64,000 nucleotides of DNA. It comes from Aromatoleum evansii (lineage in GTDB: Bacteria > Pseudomonadota > Gammaproteobacteria > Burkholderiales > Rhodocyclaceae). The stretch is taken from positions 62,001-126,000 of the forward strand of contig NZ_WTVK01000003.1 in assembly GCF_012910805.1 (NCBI RefSeq), in the 5' to 3' direction. A program made the translations under genes and the position numbers. Positions within the stretch are counted from its first letter, which is position 1; each line of letters starts with the position of its first letter. Below the pieces are notes generated by a model that was not told where the DNA came from, ran no database searches, and saw only the letters and a program-made list of their open reading frames with translations. This document shows, in pieces, positions 1-6,806 of the stretch.

Positions 1-25
1 TGATGTTGCGAATTTCGATGCTCAT
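1..25 (-). CDS. cysA: CysA, sulfate/thiosulfate ABC transporter ATPase (N-terminal 8 codons only)
   Basis: Only the start of the gene lies in the window. The reverse strand reads ATG followed by codons for MSIEIRNI, a typical opening of CysA ATPases, and overlaps the cysW stop codon in an ATGA arrangement. Position as the last gene of an sbp-cysT-cysW operon supports the call. The family energises sulfate import by ATP hydrolysis on the cytoplasmic face. Nothing further can be seen because the window ends. Confidence 0.75.
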
Positions 26-918
26 GGGCGTTCCGTGGCCACGGTCGGCGGCAGTTCGGTTTTTTCGGGCGGCAGATCGGCGGTCAGCATTTCGGTTTCC
101 TTGCGCATGCGCCACTCGACGACGGTCTTCGCGACCAGGGTCACCAGGCCCAGGAAGGCGAGAACGGTGGCCGCGGCGAAGGCGCCGATCTGGTTGTATT
201 CGTTGTAGAGGATCTCGACATGCAGCGGCAGCGTGTTGGTCTCCCCGCGGATGTGGCCGGAGACGACGCTCACCGCGCCGAACTCGCCCATCGCCCGGGC
301 GTTGGCGAGGATCACGCCGTACATCAGGCCCCACTTGATGTTCGGCACCGTCACGCGCCAGAACATCTGCCAGCCGGAGGCGCCGAGCGAGATCGCCGCC
401 TCTTCCTCGTCACGCCCCTGCGCCTGCATCAGCGGGATCAGCTCGCGCGCGACGAAGGGGAAGGTCACGAACAGCGTCGCGAGCACCATGCCGGGCAGCG
501 CGAAGATGATCTTGATGTCGTTCGCGGCGAGCCAGGAGCCGAAGAAACCCTGGGCGCCGAACAGGATGATGAAGATCAGGCCGGCGACGACGGGCGACAC
601 CGCGAACGGCAGGTCGATCAGGGTCGTGAGCAGGCTCTTGCCCCGGAACTCGAATTTCGCGATCGCCCACGCCGCTGCGACGCCGAACGCGATGTTGAAA
701 GGCAGCACGACCGCGGCGATGGTCAGCGTCAACAGCATCGCGGAACGGGCTTCGGAATCCTTCAGCGCCTCCCAGTAGGTCTGCGCACCCTGCGCGAAGG
801 CCTCCCAGAACACCGCGATCAGCGGCAGCACGAGGAACAGGAAGAGGAAGCCGAGGGCGACACCCGTCAGCAGCAGGCGGACCCAGCGCGGCTCGGCGGT
901 GGCACGGCGAACGGTCAT
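22..918 (-). CDS. cysW: CysW, sulfate ABC transporter permease
   Basis: This 298-residue inner-membrane permease is one half of the CysT-CysW channel for sulfate/thiosulfate. The protein shows about six hydrophobic segments and the cytoplasmic EAA-type loop (EEEAAISLGASGWQMFWRVT) that docks onto CysA. The start chosen (MTVRRATAEP) overlaps the cysT stop codon by ATGA, so a longer upstream extension is unlikely. It sits between cysT and cysA in a translationally coupled operon. The family is normally controlled by CysB and sulfur supply; the sequence here shows a possible operator only upstream of sbp. Length is normal for CysW. Confidence 0.93.
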   Translation of the reverse strand: MTVRRATAEPRWVRLLLTGVALGFLFLFLVLPLIAVFWEAFAQGAQTYWEALKDSEARSAMLLTLTIAAVVLPFNIAFGVAAAWAIAKFEFRGKSLLTTLIDLPFAVSPVVAGLIFIILFGAQGFFGSWLAANDIKIIFALPGMVLATLFVTFPFVARELIPLMQAQGRDEEEAAISLGASGWQMFWRVTVPNIKWGLMYGVILANARAMGEFGAVSVVSGHIRGETNTLPLHVEILYNEYNQIGAFAAATVLAFLGLVTLVAKTVVEWRMRKETEMLTADLPPEKTELPPTVATERP

Positions 919-1811
919 GGACGGGCCTCCACCAGTGCGGCGGGTGCGAGCGCCTCGGCCGGCTCGGCATCGCTGCCCTTGGCGTGCCGGTTGGCCGCCC
1001 ACCATTGCAGCAGGTTGATCACGAGCAGCATCACGAAGGAGATCACCAGCATCACCACCGCAAGCGCCGTCGCGCCCAGCAGGTCGTACTGCTCGAGCTT
1101 GGAGATGATCAGCAAGGGCGTGATCTCGGAGATCAGCGGCATGTTGCCGGCGATGAAGATCACCGAGCCGAACTCGCCGATCGCGCGCGAAAACGCGAGC
1201 GTGAAGCCGGTGAGCCAGGCCGGGAAGATGCCCGGCAGCAGTACCCGCACGAAGGTCTGCCAGCGCGTGGCGCCCAGCGAGGCCGCGGCCTCCTCGACCT
1301 CTGCCTCGATGTCCTCGATCACCGGCTGCAGCGTGCGGACGACGAAAGGCAGGGTCACGAAGATCAGCGCGACGACGATGCCCAGCGGCGTGAAGGCGAC
1401 CTTGATGCCGAACTTGGCGAGGAATTGCCCGACCCAGCCGTTCTCCGCGTACAGGGTCGCGAGCGTGATGCCGGCGACCGCCGTCGGCAGCGCGAACGGC
1501 AGATCGACCAGGGCGTCGACGAAGCGCTTGCCCGGAAACGGATAGCGCACCAGCACCCAGGCGACGATCAGGCCGAACACGGCATTCACCGTCGCCGCGA
1601 ACAGCGACGCGCCGAAGGTGACCCGGTAGGACGCCAGCGCACGCTCCGCGGTGGCGATCTCCCAGAAGTTGTTCCAGCTCAGTTTGCCGGTCATGAGGAT
1701 CATGCCGCCGAGCGGTATCAGCACCAGCAGGGTGAGGTAGGTCAGCGTGTAGCCCAGCCCCAGGCGGAAGCCGGGCAGGACGCCATCCCGTTTGGCGGGA
1801 GTGGGAAACAT
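915..1811 (-). CDS. cysT: CysT (CysU), sulfate ABC transporter permease
   Basis: This 298-residue permease pairs with CysW in the inner membrane. Several transmembrane segments are visible, beginning near residues 15-40, and the EAA loop reads EVEEAAASLGATRWQTFVRV. The next gene, cysW, starts inside its stop codon. An 83-base gap separates it from sbp and contains a strong hairpin followed by a T run, so part of the sbp transcript probably ends before cysT. That arrangement fits the usual need for more binding protein than permease. CysT and CysW are similar; the assignment follows from gene order and sequence. Confidence 0.93.
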   Translation of the reverse strand: MFPTPAKRDGVLPGFRLGLGYTLTYLTLLVLIPLGGMILMTGKLSWNNFWEIATAERALASYRVTFGASLFAATVNAVFGLIVAWVLVRYPFPGKRFVDALVDLPFALPTAVAGITLATLYAENGWVGQFLAKFGIKVAFTPLGIVVALIFVTLPFVVRTLQPVIEDIEAEVEEAAASLGATRWQTFVRVLLPGIFPAWLTGFTLAFSRAIGEFGSVIFIAGNMPLISEITPLLIISKLEQYDLLGATALAVVMLVISFVMLLVINLLQWWAANRHAKGSDAEPAEALAPAALVEARP

Positions 1812-1847
1812 GTCGAGAATCTAACCGTCAGTCGTGGGAATCGAAAA

Positions 1848-1877
1848 GCGCAGCGGCCCGCGATGGGGCCGCTGCGC
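1848..1877 (-). terminator. Hairpin with T tail between sbp and cysT
   Basis: A perfect 12-base-pair stem (1848-1859 with 1866-1877) encloses a 6-base loop. Reading on the minus strand, it starts 18 bases after the sbp stop codon and is followed by TTTT. It looks like an intrinsic terminator or attenuator inside the operon that would lower permease expression relative to the binding protein. Confidence 0.75.
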
Positions 1878-1894
1878 ATGAAAGGCCCGGGATT

Positions 1895-2890
1895 TTACTT
1901 CTGAACGTAGATCTGGTCGAAGCTGCCGCCGTCCTTGAAGTGCGCGGGCGCCGCCTTGCTCCAGCCGCCGAACACCTCATCCACGGTGAAGGTCTTGATC
2001 GCAGGGAATTGCGCCGCATGCTTCTTCAGCACTTCGGCGTCACGCGGGCGCAGGTAATTCGCCGCGGCGTTCTCCTGGCCCTCCTTCGACCACAGGTACT
2101 CGAGGTAGGCCTGCGCCTGCTTGCGCGTACCCTTCTTGTCGACGACCTTCTCGACGATCGCAACGGGGAACTCGGCCAGGATGGACAGGCTCGGGTAGAC
2201 GACTTCGAACTCGCCGCGTCCGAACTCCTTCGCGATCAGCTCCGCCTCCGACTCGAAGGTGACGAGCACGTCGCCGATCTTGCGCTGCATGAAGGTGGTC
2301 GTCGCATCGCGGCCGCCCGACGCGAACAGCGGCGCGTTCTTGAGCATCGCGCCGACGAATTCGGCCGCTGCCTTGTCGTTGCCGCCAGGCTGCTTGAGCG
2401 CGTAGCCCCATGCCGCGAGATAGGAATAGCGGCCGTTGCCGGTGTTCTTGGGGTGCGGGATGATCAGCTGGGTGCCGGGCTTGGCGATGTCGTTCCAGTC
2501 CTTGATCGCCTTCGGATTGCCCTTGCGCACGATGAACACCATCGTCGAGGTGTAGGGCGAGGCGTTGTCGGGGAACTTCTTCGGATAATCCTTGGCGACC
2601 AGCCCCTTCTCGGCGAGGAAATCGACGTCGGTGGCCTGGTTCATCGTCACCACGTCGGCCTCGAGGCCGTCGGCCACTGCGCGCGCCTGCTTCGACGAAC
2701 CGCCGTGCGACTGGCGCAGTTCGACGGTCTCGCCCGTCTTCTCCTTCCAGTGCTTCTGGAACAGCGGGTTGTAATCCTTGTAGACGTCACGCGCCACGTC
2801 GTAAGAGACGTTGAGCAGATTGGACTGGGCGGACGCGCCGGTGGCGAAGGCGAATCCGGCTGCGAGCAACAGGCTGGTCAGTTTCTTCAT
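1895..2890 (-). CDS. sbp: Periplasmic sulfate-binding protein
   Basis: This 331-residue protein begins with a Sec signal peptide (MKKLTSLLLAAGFAFATGASA). The mature protein opens with the Sbp/CysP hallmark NVSYDVARDVYKDYN and contains a QSHGGSSKQARAV segment of the sulfate-binding site. It delivers sulfate to the CysTWA transporter encoded just downstream. The start at 2890 was chosen because the signal peptide follows immediately; the longer reading would put non-signal sequence in front. Whether it prefers sulfate or thiosulfate cannot be decided here, since Sbp and CysP are close relatives. Confidence 0.93.
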   Translation of the reverse strand: MKKLTSLLLAAGFAFATGASAQSNLLNVSYDVARDVYKDYNPLFQKHWKEKTGETVELRQSHGGSSKQARAVADGLEADVVTMNQATDVDFLAEKGLVAKDYPKKFPDNASPYTSTMVFIVRKGNPKAIKDWNDIAKPGTQLIIPHPKNTGNGRYSYLAAWGYALKQPGGNDKAAAEFVGAMLKNAPLFASGGRDATTTFMQRKIGDVLVTFESEAELIAKEFGRGEFEVVYPSLSILAEFPVAIVEKVVDKKGTRKQAQAYLEYLWSKEGQENAAANYLRPRDAEVLKKHAAQFPAIKTFTVDEVFGGWSKAAPAHFKDGGSFDQIYVQK

Positions 2891-2969
2891 GCTGAATCCG
2901 ATAGCGGGCGATGTGAGGAGAAGGCTCCGACGATAGCCCATGCCAGGATGTATGACAACGCATAAAACC

Positions 2970-2983
2970 TTATTTCCATATAA
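2970..2983 (-). promoter_or_regulatory. Candidate CysB-type operator/promoter of sbp
   Basis: An AT-rich island in otherwise GC-rich DNA contains TTATTTCCATATAA, with TTAT/ATAA arms in inverted orientation, about 80 bases upstream of the sbp start. LysR-family CysB sites are AT-rich with such arms. The assignment to CysB is inference from the gene it controls. Confidence 0.4.
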
Positions 2984-3110
2984 CCTCATCACCTATACAA
3001 CCCATCTTGCACCGCCGCAACGCGATATGCCGTCCCCGCACCCGCGCACGTACCTGGATCGATTGCACCGCACCGAACGAGACGCCATGCCGGTCACGGA
3101 CGCGGAACCA

Positions 3111-3137
3111 ATGACGTCGCTATGACTCGGATATAAT
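3111..3137 (+). promoter_or_regulatory. Candidate sigma70 promoter of the DUF1330-dsbB operon
   Basis: A perfect TATAAT is present at 3132-3137, with a weak -35-like ATGACG (3111-3116) at a short 15-base spacing. It lies about 85 bases upstream of the first gene and nothing else nearby explains the AT-rich hexamer. The -10 is convincing; the -35 is not. Confidence 0.45.
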
Positions 3138-3220
3138 CCGCGCCTTCCTGCCGCGACCTTCCGGTCCGGCGCAGCCTTGCCGCGCGGCGGCCCCTCGTTC
3201 CTCTGCCACCAGGACACCTG

Positions 3221-3517
3221 ATGAAACAGAAAGCCCCGGCCTATGTCATCGGCCACATCACGATCAAGGATCCCGCCAAATGGGACCAGTACCGCTCGCG
3301 CGTCCCCGGCACGCTGGAGGGCTGGGGCGGAGAGCTGGTGCTGCGCGGCAAACGCGTGACCGTGCTGGGCGGCGAGCATGCGCACACCGATACCGTGGTG
3401 CTGCGTTTCCCCGACATCGATGCGCTCAACGGCTGGTTCAACTCGCCCGTCTATCAGGCACTGATTCCGCTACGCGAACAGGCCGCCGACGTCGTCCTGA
3501 TCTCGTATGAAAGCTGA
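3221..3517 (+). CDS. DUF1330 family small protein
   Basis: This 98-residue protein has the ferredoxin-like fold pattern of DUF1330: an opening AYVIGHITIKDPAKW, a central LVLRG strand, and VVLRFPDIDALNGWFNSP followed by YQALIPLREQA. The family is small, cytoplasmic and without an established reaction. It is the first gene of a cassette and its last 11 bases overlap dsbB, so the two are co-translated. An AGGA ribosome-binding site precedes the start. The coupling to disulfide genes is the only hint of a role. Confidence 0.85.
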   Translation: MKQKAPAYVIGHITIKDPAKWDQYRSRVPGTLEGWGGELVLRGKRVTVLGGEHAHTDTVVLRFPDIDALNGWFNSPVYQALIPLREQAADVVLISYES

Positions 3518-3947
3518 TTCCGTCGCATCGTCCCCGGCGGGCTGGACGCCGCTGTTCGGGGCGTGGCTGGTGGCCGCCTCCTCCATGCTCGGCGCACTCT
3601 TCCTCGGCGAGGTCATGGAGCTGCCGCCTTGCGTGCTGTGCTGGTGGCAGCGGATCGCCATGTTCCCGCTCGTGCTGATCCTGCCCGCGGGGATGTTCCC
3701 CCTCGATCGTGGCGTGCTCCGCTACGCGCTGCCGCTGACGCTCGCCGGCTGGCTGGTCGCCCTGTTCCACGTGCTGCTCGTCGCGGGCGTGATTCCCGAG
3801 CGCATTCAGCCCTGCTCGCGCGGCGTCTCGTGCAAGGAGATCCAGATCGAATGGTTCGGCTTCCTGACCATTCCGATGCTGTCGCTGATCTCCTTCACGC
3901 TGATCGCCGGTTTTCTCCTTTTCGCCCAACGCAGGATGTCCAGATGA
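3507..3947 (+). CDS. dsbB: DsbB-like quinone:thiol oxidoreductase
   Basis: This 146-residue four-helix inner-membrane protein has the two cysteine pairs of the DsbB/BdbC family: Cys42-Val-Leu-Cys45 in the first periplasmic loop and Cys103/Cys109 in the second. It would pass electrons from a DsbA-type thiol oxidase to quinone. It overlaps the preceding DUF1330 gene and, by ATGA, the following dsbA-like gene, so the three are one translation unit. The short second loop with six residues between the cysteines' ends is closer to the compact BdbC type than to E. coli DsbB. Confidence 0.9.
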   Translation: MKADSVASSPAGWTPLFGAWLVAASSMLGALFLGEVMELPPCVLCWWQRIAMFPLVLILPAGMFPLDRGVLRYALPLTLAGWLVALFHVLLVAGVIPERIQPCSRGVSCKEIQIEWFGFLTIPMLSLISFTLIAGFLLFAQRRMSR

Positions 3948-4594
3948 ACCAGAAGTACATTTTCGGGATCGCCGCCGCCCTGATGGTCGCGGTCTTCGCC
4001 ACCGCCACGCTCGTACATGATTCGGAGAAAGGCACCCGCCGCGACGAGGTCGCCGAACAGAACCGCGCAATCCTCGTGCGCGAGCACTCGCCGACGCTGG
4101 GTGAAGCCGAAGCGCGCGTGCACATCGTCGAATTCCTTGATCCGGCCTGCGAGACCTGCCGCGACTTCTACCCCTATGTGAAGCAGCTGATGGCCGCGGC
4201 GCCCGGACGCATCCGCGTGAGCGTGCGCTACGCGCCGTTCCACGACGGTTCGGAGCAGGTCGTGAAGCTGCTGGCAGCGGCGAAGCTCCAGGGCAAGTTC
4301 TGGGAGACGCTCGAGGCGCTGTTTGCCGCCCAGCCCAACTGGGCCTCGCACCACAACCCGCAGCCCGACATGGTGTGGAACTTCATCAACGGCGTGGGCC
4401 TCGACATCGAAAGACTGAAGGCCGACATGGCCTCCCCGGCGATCGACGCGATCGTCCGGCAGGATCTGGCCGACGCGCGCACGCTCAACGTGACGAAGAC
4501 CCCGGAGTTTTTCGTCAACGGCCGCCCGATGCCCAGCTTCGGCTACGAGCAACTCAAGCAGCTCGTTGTCGACGAGTTGAATACCCAGTACTGA
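3944..4594 (+). CDS. DsbA-family thiol:disulfide oxidoreductase, membrane-anchored
   Basis: The 216-residue protein begins with a hydrophobic segment (residues 5-24) that serves as signal or anchor, followed by a thioredoxin-fold domain with the active-site motif Cys69-Glu-Thr-Cys72 and a cis-proline region TKTPEFFVNG. It is the likely redox partner of the DsbB-like protein encoded immediately upstream with a 4-base overlap, forming a BdbC/BdbD-style pair. The CETC dipeptide differs from the CPHC of classical DsbA, so its redox potential and substrates may differ. The start was chosen from the ATGA overlap and the signal sequence. Confidence 0.88.
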   Translation: MNQKYIFGIAAALMVAVFATATLVHDSEKGTRRDEVAEQNRAILVREHSPTLGEAEARVHIVEFLDPACETCRDFYPYVKQLMAAAPGRIRVSVRYAPFHDGSEQVVKLLAAAKLQGKFWETLEALFAAQPNWASHHNPQPDMVWNFINGVGLDIERLKADMASPAIDAIVRQDLADARTLNVTKTPEFFVNGRPMPSFGYEQLKQLVVDELNTQY

Positions 4595-4635
4595 GCGTTA
4601 CTGCCGCGGGACCACGGCCGTGGCCCGCAAAAGAA

Positions 4636-4663
4636 TTCGGCCCTGCGGGATGGCAGGGCCGAA
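4636..4663. terminator. Intrinsic terminator between convergent genes
   Basis: An 11-base-pair stem (4636-4646 with 4653-4663) with a short loop lies between the dsbA-like gene and the oppositely oriented yceI-like gene. A second smaller palindrome, CCACGGCCGTGG, precedes it at 4612-4623. The pair can stop transcription from both sides. Confidence 0.65.
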
Positions 4664-4717
4664 CGTGATACCGAATGCAATCCATGCGGCCTCCCGGGCC
4701 GCACCGGCAGCCGACGC

Positions 4718-5380
4718 TTACTGGCGGATGCCTTCGATCGACAGCGCGATCTCGACGGTATCGCCGACCACGCGCGGCAGGCCATAGGTCATGCCGAAAT
4801 CGCTGCGCTTGATCGTCGTCGTACCTTCGAATCCGGCACGGGTGTCGCCGCGCGGCCCCTTCCCTGCGCCCGTCAGCTTCAGGTTGAAATCGACCGGTTT
4901 GGTGACGCCGTGGATCGTGAGGTTGCCCGACAGGACACCCTCGCCACGGTTGTTCCAGTTCACCCGCGTCGACTCGAAGCTCATGGTCGGAAATTGCGCC
5001 ACGTCGAAGAAGTCGGGGCTCTTCAGGTGGTCTTCCAGCTTCTGGTGCTTGGTGTTGACGCTGGCCACCGGCACCGTGGCGCTGACGGCGCTTTCGGCCG
5101 GTTTCTGCCCGATCACGAAAGTGCCCTTGATGTCGTCGAAACGCCCCATGAAACGGCTGACGCCGAGGTGCGAGATGAAGAAATAGACGTGCGAGTGGGC
5201 GACGTCGATCACGTAATCCCCGGCAGCGAGGTCGCCCGTAGCGGGCTTGGCGGCGGCGGTGCGTGTGGTCGTCTTGGTGGCGACGGCACCCGACGCCGAC
5301 TGCTGCTGCGCGTGGGCAGGCAGCGCCAGGGCGGTTCCGAGGGCCAGGGCGAGGAGCAGCGGGCGGAGAGCGATACGCAT
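4718..5380 (-). CDS. YceI family periplasmic protein
   Basis: The 220-residue product has a clear signal peptide ending at LPAHAQ and then the lipocalin-like YceI domain: YVIDVAHSHVYFFISHLGVS, a GRFDDIKGTF strand, DHLKSPDFFDVAQFPTMSF and a GNLTIHGVTKPVDFNL segment. Members bind isoprenoid-type lipids or quinones in the periplasm; a precise role here is unknown. The start at 5380 has an AGGAA ribosome-binding site and puts the signal peptide at the N-terminus. It stands alone, separated from the neighbours on both sides. Confidence 0.9.
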   Translation of the reverse strand: MRIALRPLLLALALGTALALPAHAQQQSASGAVATKTTTRTAAAKPATGDLAAGDYVIDVAHSHVYFFISHLGVSRFMGRFDDIKGTFVIGQKPAESAVSATVPVASVNTKHQKLEDHLKSPDFFDVAQFPTMSFESTRVNWNNRGEGVLSGNLTIHGVTKPVDFNLKLTGAGKGPRGDTRAGFEGTTTIKRSDFGMTYGLPRVVGDTVEIALSIEGIRQ

Positions 5381-5441
5381 GGGAGTTCCTTGTCTCAAGA
5401 GTTGCCGGATGATGCGGTAATGTGCAGCGAGGTGTCGGTTG

Positions 5442-6305
5442 TCAGCGGGAGCGCGCCTTGAGCCGGACGATCATCGCTTCCATCGTCACGCGCATGCGCT
5501 CGAGCGAAGCGGCAAGCCGCTCGAAGTCCTTGACGCCGCCAGCCTCGAATTTCTTGCCCAGGTCGCCCAGACTCATCTTGTCGGCCGATTCGATCAGCGA
5601 CTCGAGCGGACGGGTGATCGACCCCGGGATCGTCGCGAGAAGGCCGCCCGCAAGCAGCAGGCCGGCCACGGCGAAGCCGATGTTCACATAATCGACGACA
5701 TTGAAGTTGCTGCGGATGCGCTGGTAGGCATGGGCCGACTCTTCGGCTCGGGTGCGCGCCAGCTTCGTGGCTCCTTCGATCAGGACGCTGTTGAAGCGAT
5801 CGACCACCGGGCGCAGCTCCTCGTTGGCGCGCACAGCCTTGTTGTAGGTCTGCGAACCGCCAGCCGTATCGCCTTCGTCAAGCATCGACACGTCATAGCT
5901 GAAACCTTCGACGATGCGTGCGAATTCCTTCTGGTAACCGTCGAGCGCGCCCTTCCACTGCGCGAATGCGGTGCTGTCGGCGGGAAGGTAGATGCCCTTG
6001 CTGTTGGCGACCATCGCTTCGAGCTGGCCGAGGATGCGCGCATGCGTGGCGTTCCAGTCTTCGAGCACGGCATTGCGCCCGTCGACGTTGCCTACGTAGA
6101 TCAGGTATTCCTTCTCCTGGCGCCGCAGCTGTTGCGCCGACGCGAGGAGGTCGGTGATCTCGGTCGCGGCGATGAAGTTCCTGTTCACCGCCGTATCCAC
6201 GAGGTCTTGGGTGCGCGAACCGTAGAAGAAGGTTGCTGCGCCCTGAACGAAGATGAACGCGAGCAGCACGGAGAAACCGAGGATCAGCTTGTTTCGGATG
6301 GTCAT
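5442..6305 (-). CDS. Membrane sensor with four-helix periplasmic domain and HAMP, no signalling domain
   Basis: The 287-residue protein starts like a chemoreceptor (MTIRNKLILGFSVLLAFIF), has a periplasmic helical region of about 170 residues, a second transmembrane segment near residues 208-230 and a HAMP domain (SITRPLESLIESADKMSLGDL). It then ends shortly after, so the cytoplasmic methyl-accepting coiled coil that would bind CheA/CheW is absent. The stop codon is clean and no continuation was seen downstream, so this may be the natural form. It follows a small gene by 5 bases and faces away from a CheA-like kinase gene, suggesting a common sensory function. Confidence 0.75.
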   Translation of the reverse strand: MTIRNKLILGFSVLLAFIFVQGAATFFYGSRTQDLVDTAVNRNFIAATEITDLLASAQQLRRQEKEYLIYVGNVDGRNAVLEDWNATHARILGQLEAMVANSKGIYLPADSTAFAQWKGALDGYQKEFARIVEGFSYDVSMLDEGDTAGGSQTYNKAVRANEELRPVVDRFNSVLIEGATKLARTRAEESAHAYQRIRSNFNVVDYVNIGFAVAGLLLAGGLLATIPGSITRPLESLIESADKMSLGDLGKKFEAGGVKDFERLAASLERMRVTMEAMIVRLKARSR

Positions 6306-6310
6306 GACGG

Positions 6311-6553
6311 TCAGGAATTTGGAGTTGAGAGGAGTCCGGCGACGAGTTCCTTGATGATCCCGTCGCGATCGACGGTCTCGGGGAGCTCGCGCTGCAACCG
6401 GGCGAGGAAGGTCATCAGCTGGCGCGGGGGCAGCTCGCCATCCTCGAAGCCCAGATCGAAAAGGACATCATCGACGATGATTTCGCCCAATACGCCGATT
6501 TCACGCGCCAGGCGCTCGACGGTAAACTGCTTCCAGGACGGATTTGTGGACAT
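6311..6553 (-). CDS. Small hypothetical protein upstream of the HAMP sensor
   Basis: This 80-residue acidic protein is of unrecognised family. It is soluble, lacks a signal peptide, and reads as mostly helical (EIIVDDVLFDLGFEDGELPP; RQLMTFLARLQREL). It is five bases upstream of the HAMP sensor gene on the same strand, so they are probably co-transcribed from the 250-base divergent region shared with the CheA-like kinase gene. No function is proposed. Confidence 0.6.
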   Translation of the reverse strand: MSTNPSWKQFTVERLAREIGVLGEIIVDDVLFDLGFEDGELPPRQLMTFLARLQRELPETVDRDGIIKELVAGLLSTPNS

Positions 6554-6806
6554 CTGAACTTTCGCCGTATGCCGATTGCGGCAGGAGGCTGTCGCAATCG
6601 GCGATGGAACTTGTAAGCGGATATTACCGGGATATTCAGGAATGCATCAACCATAAACCTGACTGCCCGGCCATAAAATATTTCACACCCGAAAGGAATT
6701 ATTTTCGATTCCCGCGCGGCGCGGGACTTGTAGCGTCCCGACACGAAAATGTAACAACCGAACTGTAGCCTCCGCGACCTCCGCCCCACTCCCACGGTCG
6801 CCCCGG

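Noticed and set aside
6544-6768. Small plus-strand gene of 74 codons
   Set aside because: It overlaps the start of a minus-strand gene and occupies the divergent promoter region; no ribosome-binding site and no family resemblance.
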